NCBI GenBank assembly: GCA_018873245.2
Contig: JAEMBT020000002.1
Coordinates: forward strand, 682,001-746,000
Origin: Archegozetes longisetosus
Lineage: Eukaryota > Arthropoda > Arachnida > Sarcoptiformes > Trhypochthoniidae
DNA length: 64,000 nt
Reading direction: 5' to 3'
Shown: piece after piece, positions 59,656 through 64,000 of the stretch
Position numbering within the stretch: position 1 is the stretch's first letter
Layout of the letters: each line of letters starts with the position of its first letter
Notes under the pieces: generated by a model
Told to the model about the DNA's origin: nothing
The model's input: the letters and a program-made list of their open reading frames with translations, nothing else
The model's database searches: none
Program-made: the position numbers and the translations under genes

Positions 59656-61570
59656 ATACCACAAGAATATTGCATTATAAATAAATCAGAATTAAATTTC
59701 TATTATTCAGCATATTCTTCGCCGTTCATATAAGTTTATGAAAGATTGCCTATGGTGTCTCAAAATAAAGTCCCAAGACTGTACATGGATTCAGAATTAC
59801 ACTGAGCTAAGACTCGAACAACACAACTAATAGTTAGTGGCGTGAAATCACAATAATGGTAATATTATGCCATTGTTCACTTGCATATTTAGAATAAGGT
59901 TCATACTTGGGTCTTTCTAACATTAACTCATATGATGAAAAATGTTTACAAAACAATATTATGCTTAAAATTAAAGTTATAAATAATTAAGAGATTAAAA
60001 TCTAAGGATCTAAAACTTATGTTTTATTTTTATTATCTTGAAGCCGACCCCCATTAGCAATAAAAATCATAAGTTTTTATAAGTAATAATTAACACAACA
60101 TGACATCTTATATAAAATATAATTACAGATCACTTATTTAAGTATTAAATAACTTCCATTAGTCTTAAGGAAATTACTGGTAAGTGGAAAAATACTCGAA
60201 TATAACTACGCGGTAGCGTAAAAATAATAATCTGTTAAACAATATTGATTTTTAAGATAAAAACATAATGATGAGCCGAAACAGTTTCAAAAATACGTAA
60301 ATAATAATGAAATTTTCTAATTTTACAAAAAGTCCTTAACCATTCTAATTGAACCCTATGGCGGATATATTGACTTAAGTTGTGTAGCATTTTCCAAACG
60401 TTAAATCCTATACTCTTCTCCATTAGGGTATCAATAATGCCTACAAGATTTTAAAATATAGATTACACTCATTTAGAAGAGGAGAATAGAAGCATGATTT
60501 TTTCTTTAAGATAGCTGAAAACTACTAGTTATAAAAACATAATTATTCATCTTGAAGTACTTCTGAAAAGATTCGAGATATAGTAGAATTTAACTACAAA
60601 TTTGTAACAAAATTCAAAATTATTAATTTGACATTTTTATCTACTTAGCATTCAAAAATACTTAAAATTATTAAATTGATATGAATTTATGAGCTGAAAA
60701 TTACAAGTCCAACTTCCTTTGATTTCTATTTGAAGTCTGCTTCCATTCTGTTTCTCGTGAAAATTGTTAAACATCTATTCCTTTTTAGATCGCATCTACA
60801 GTAACTTAGAAGCCAAGTTTCAGAACGATATGATTCTATTCGATTAACAGTCATCACAACATTTGCTGTAACTTTGGGTCCTCAACTGGATTTGGACACA
60901 AAGTAAGGATCATTTCAAACTTTATTGTATATTCAAAAGGTTTAGTGTAAGAATTATTGAAGGCATCTTTCGCATAATTAGTAACTAAGATTCTTTCAAT
61001 GATCGACGCTAGTGTTCTGTTGTGCTGTTATTATTAGTACAGACTTTTATATGACTATTATTTGAAGTAACCCAAACTTTTCTGCAACTACTATCGAACC
61101 AATGTTTTAAGATTTTTTAAAACTTATCAAAAATTTTTATCTCAAAAAACATTTTCTACTTGAGTTACTGCATTCATTTCAATGTCAACTCTCATTAACA
61201 TATTCACTTCTATTACCTTTATGGTTCATACTAAGAGAAATCGATTAATGAAAAATGAAAATTGTTGAGCATAATCCAGATATGAATGAATTTTGGCATT
61301 ATTTTTTATTGATGCAACATACTAGGTTATGTAAAAGTTCTGTCGTGTATTGTGTAATACATTTTCAACGTTATTTATTGTCATTTTGCGCATTGTCTAC
61401 AGAAGAATCCGAATCGATTATATCAACGATAGGTATTCTCCTCTGATTTCATCAAAATGAAAAATCTTCATATAAATTATCTTTAGAGATACAGCGATGT
61501 CTTCAAACATAGATCATATTCAACATTATATGCTCCGAGTTTAGGCGCGGGAATAACGCAATGGTGGTTA
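59656..61570. other. Spacer without recognised gene
   Basis: Frames at 60235-60423 and 61255-61446 have no family motifs. No strong repeat was noted. Confidence 0.4.
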
Positions 61571-61815
61571 CAAATAACATCTGTGAGGTATATCCAGATG
61601 CATTGGATGTTCCCACTCGCCAAAGCTAGTTTGCTCGTTTCCGGGAGGGCGATTTTGACATAACCGAAGACCAGCGCTCAGGTTGGACAATGACCTCCCG
61701 AGAGCAGCCATTGAGGCCGCCCCCTTTTGACCACTTGTGGGTTGGCTGAGAGTTTCGACTGTTGCCATAAAGCGATTGCTAACCATCTTCGCGAGATTAT
61801 TCAAAGAAATTGTTT
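61571..61815 (+). pseudogene. Mariner transposase relic, N-terminal domain
   Basis: The plus strand reads NNICEVYPDALDVPTRQS, a stop, then FARFREGDFDITEDQRSGW, the mariner WFxRFRxGDFxxxDxxRSGR signature. After a frameshift near 61745 it continues RVSTVAIKRLLTIFARLFKEI, like the second helix-turn-helix. The catalytic part is absent. A minus-strand frame across the same DNA (61568-61858) is its shadow. The stretch is more GC-rich than its surroundings, consistent with a later arrival. Confidence 0.75.
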
Positions 61816-61899
61816 TATTTAATATTGATAAATACGAAATTACTTTTACACAATCCAATATTAAAATCTTTACTCATTTTGATCATATTCTTCTATAGT

Positions 61900-62065
61900 T
61901 AAAAGTTTTAGGCGGTCTAACCTCAGGTTTGGCCTCAGGCTAAGCCTAAAGACTAAGTTTTGGTCTGGTCAGGTTTACCTCTTGGTAGACTGAGATTAAG
62001 ACTTTTGGTCTGAAGATAAGCCTAAAGACTACGCCTTAGGCTTAGTATTAGGCTTGATTTTCAAC
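61900..62065. repeat. Degenerate short repeats (aagcctaaagacta)
   Basis: The unit taagcctaaagacta occurs at about 61940 and 62014, with gttttggtctg / acttttggtctg and several cttaggcttag variants around them. It looks like an old tandem duplication of roughly 70 bp; no function is suggested. Confidence 0.5.
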
Positions 62066-62446
62066 TCTATATTCTTCAAACAAAATGTACAGGCTTCTAT
62101 TTCAAGCTACTTCTCTCAAAAAAAATTCTGCTATATTTGTGCCAATTTGGTAAAAGTTCGCATGAAATAGACTATTTTTGAGCTTCAAAGAACATAGAAC
62201 CCCATTAATCACAAGCTGAACTTAAGAGTTGAGTAACAGAGTGCTTGAAAAAATTGAATAAACATTTGATTAATGGATTATTATGAACAATATTAGTAAA
62301 TTTCATAATTAATATAAGAAAAACTATTTTACCTATCAGTTCTGATATATATATTAATATAAAGGATATAATCTATGAAAGATGGTTTGAGCTCTGGAAA
62401 ACTTTTTTTTTAATAAACAAGCGCATCTTTATACCTTTCATACAGT

Positions 62447-63024
62447 TAAAGACCACGATTTTCGGGTAAAACCCGAATTTTCCCGATAATTCCTGCCGAT
62501 TTTAGCTTATATGTTTTCGGGTAAAATCCGAAAATCCCCGAAAATTCCTAATTTTAGAAGTATGAAATCTCTAACTTATAAATAAAAAAGTCCTCAAAAG
62601 TACACGTGATTTTGTTTTGATAGATATTTATCTTGATATTTATGATAAATAAAAGCAAATAAATATGTCTAAAAAGAAAAGAACATTAGATCCTAATTTG
62701 TCAATAGTTACTCTTAATTTATTATGCATTACATTTGGAAGTTTAGACGCTGAAAGATCTTTTAGCAAATTTCGTAATGTTTTAACTTTCAAACGGACTA
62801 AACTTTATCTTGAAAACCTCAAAAGATCTACTATATTATACTTGAATGGTGATATCAAATGTCATTTTTCTAATTATTAGTCAAACTAATTGTACATGTA
62901 GTTACAATGGAATCAATAAAATTTTTTATGAAACCCGAAAACTCCCGAAATTTACTTTTAAAATAACACCCGAAAAGACCCGCCGAATTTCGTTAAAAGT
63001 AACGCCCGAAAATCGTGGTCTCTA
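62447..63024 (+). mobile_element. Internally deleted hAT element
   Basis: A 578-bp element flanked by a perfect 8-bp target duplication catacagt (62439-62446 and 63025-63032). The terminal inverted repeats share gagaccacgattttcgggt-like sequence of about 20 bp, and further cccgaaaa motifs occur inside both ends. It encodes only a short frame with the hAT dimerisation domain. The perfect duplication implies a relatively recent insertion. Confidence 0.9.
62665..62880 (+). CDS. Truncated hAT transposase: start plus dimerisation domain
   Basis: 71 codons from ATG at 62665 to TAG. About a dozen residues (MSKKKRTLDPN) lead straight into the hAT C-terminal dimerisation region (CITFGSLDAERSFSKFRNVL, TFKRTKLYLENLKRSTILYLN), where family members have the SxxAERxFSxxxxxxxxxRxxLxxxN signature. 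The BED finger and RNase-H-like catalytic domain are missing, so it cannot transpose by itself. The frame is intact with a proper start and could give a small protein able to bind full-length transposase; that is inference. Confidence 0.75.
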   Translation: MSKKKRTLDPNLSIVTLNLLCITFGSLDAERSFSKFRNVLTFKRTKLYLENLKRSTILYLNGDIKCHFSNY

Positions 63025-64000
63025 CATACAGTTAAATATTTGAGAGGATGCCAAAGAAATTATATCTACGAGAAATTAACCTAAAAATAATGAGATCTCT
63101 AACTTTTTATTATAGCGTATACTCAAATTAGAGCTTGTTGCACTATTATAAATAAACTTCATATAAATTTCATAATTATCATATCATTTAGTTGAAAGCT
63201 TTCTCTAAATAATTATTTTGAAATACACAACAACTTTATTGCGAATGAATGATATACTACAAGAACATAACTATTCATTTAGTATTAATCTTAACAAATC
63301 GAGGGATATAGATATCGAAGAAAAATCATAGATATATAACTTTATTAGTAATACTAGTGATTGCGCTTCTAGATGCTTTAAAAACAAATATTGATCAAAT
63401 AAATAAATGTCCTCGTATTAATAAACATAGTTTGATTTCAAATATGACCGTTTTTTACTTTAAGAGTTACATATTGATAGATAAGATATTCATCGGGGTG
63501 CAGAAAATTATTTTACTTCTTATGTTGTACTTATTTAATTTTACTGATTAACGCATAACAGAAAACTCAATCTAATCTAATCTGGAGTAAAAATTTTTTA
63601 TCTTTAGGTAGTATTTATATTTACATCTAATTTAATGTGTCAATCTTATGACTTCGATGAGGAAGGTCTATAACTTCGTCCCCCTTTGATTTGTGTCGGA
63701 TATATCTAATATAATTTTTGCTATACTCATCGGGTAATATCTGCACACCGAATTTGATGTTGAGCTGCATAAGGCTGTTCTAAAGAATAGCCTTATAGAG
63801 ATTTAATTGTATCAATCTCTACTTTTTTCAAATATCTGACCCTCTATAATCTTGCAAGCTTAGATCAATCTTAGGTTTAAATGAAATCTTAATCTAATAA
63901 GCTGGAAGGGTCAAACTAAGTTTTAAAAATTGAGATGTTATAAATTTAATTTCTGAGCTTTTATCTCAAAAGTGGAAATCTCACAAGTTCAAACGCCATT
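63025..64000. other. AT-rich spacer at window end
   Basis: No family-level reading frame was recognised. The 64-codon frame at 63357-63551 lacks motifs. Confidence 0.4.

Noticed and set aside
61568..61858. 96-codon minus-strand frame
   Set aside because: Antisense shadow of the mariner N-terminal relic on the plus strand.

Overview
The window is eukaryotic nuclear DNA, visibly AT-rich. Its genes have introns with GT..AG borders, several only 58-90 nt long, and are separated by repeat-filled spacers. The gene set (an arthropod-type ionotropic receptor, a secreted SBSPON-like protein, an ELOVL elongase, a type-B carboxylesterase, ASRGL1, SLC38A7 and SLC37) and the transposons (mariner, Tc1/mariner DD37E, MULE with FLYWCH domain, hAT, pogo-like) point to an arthropod. 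A chelicerate, perhaps a mite, is my guess, but the sequence alone does not prove it.

Layout. 1-4.2 kb holds a broken ionotropic-receptor copy split by a foldback element and a mariner relic. 6.2-7.2 kb is a decayed DD37E Tc1/mariner element. 8.6-10.5 kb is a 1.9-kb imperfect palindrome, followed by an AAT microsatellite and a broken MULE abutting an opposite-strand mariner fragment (10.6-12.9 kb). 14.2-16.4 kb carries the 3' exons of an apparently open ionotropic receptor. 16.5-20.1 kb is a run of palindromic elements, one with a nested hAT-like insert. 22.0-29.3 kb is an SBSPON-like gene whose four exons join into a 278-codon frame. 29.4-37.7 kb has no recognised gene but several inverted-repeat elements.

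37.9-55.3 kb is gene-dense: ELOVL with a decayed duplicate exon in its intron (-), a carboxylesterase (-), ASRGL1 (-) with a mitoregulin-like small ORF only 42 nt upstream in the same direction, SLC38A7-like (+), a carboxylesterase relic interrupted by a deleted Tc1/mariner element, and SLC37 (-). 55.5-64 kb is again repeats: a pogo-like MITE, a 1.6-kb inverted-repeat element, mariner and HTH relics, and a deleted hAT element with a perfect 8-bp target duplication.

How the genes may work together. The most interesting neighbourhood is 45.8-50.7 kb. A candidate mitochondrial-microprotein ORF and a cytosolic asparaginase/isoaspartyl peptidase appear to share one transcript. They diverge across about 850 bp from a predicted lysosomal glutamine/asparagine exporter carrying an acidic dileucine signal. 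The carboxylesterase next to them has Ser and Glu exchanged in its nucleophile motif and is predicted to lack esterase activity. Exon joins were worked out by eye from splice sites and reading phase; family assignments rest on recognised motifs, not on database searches.
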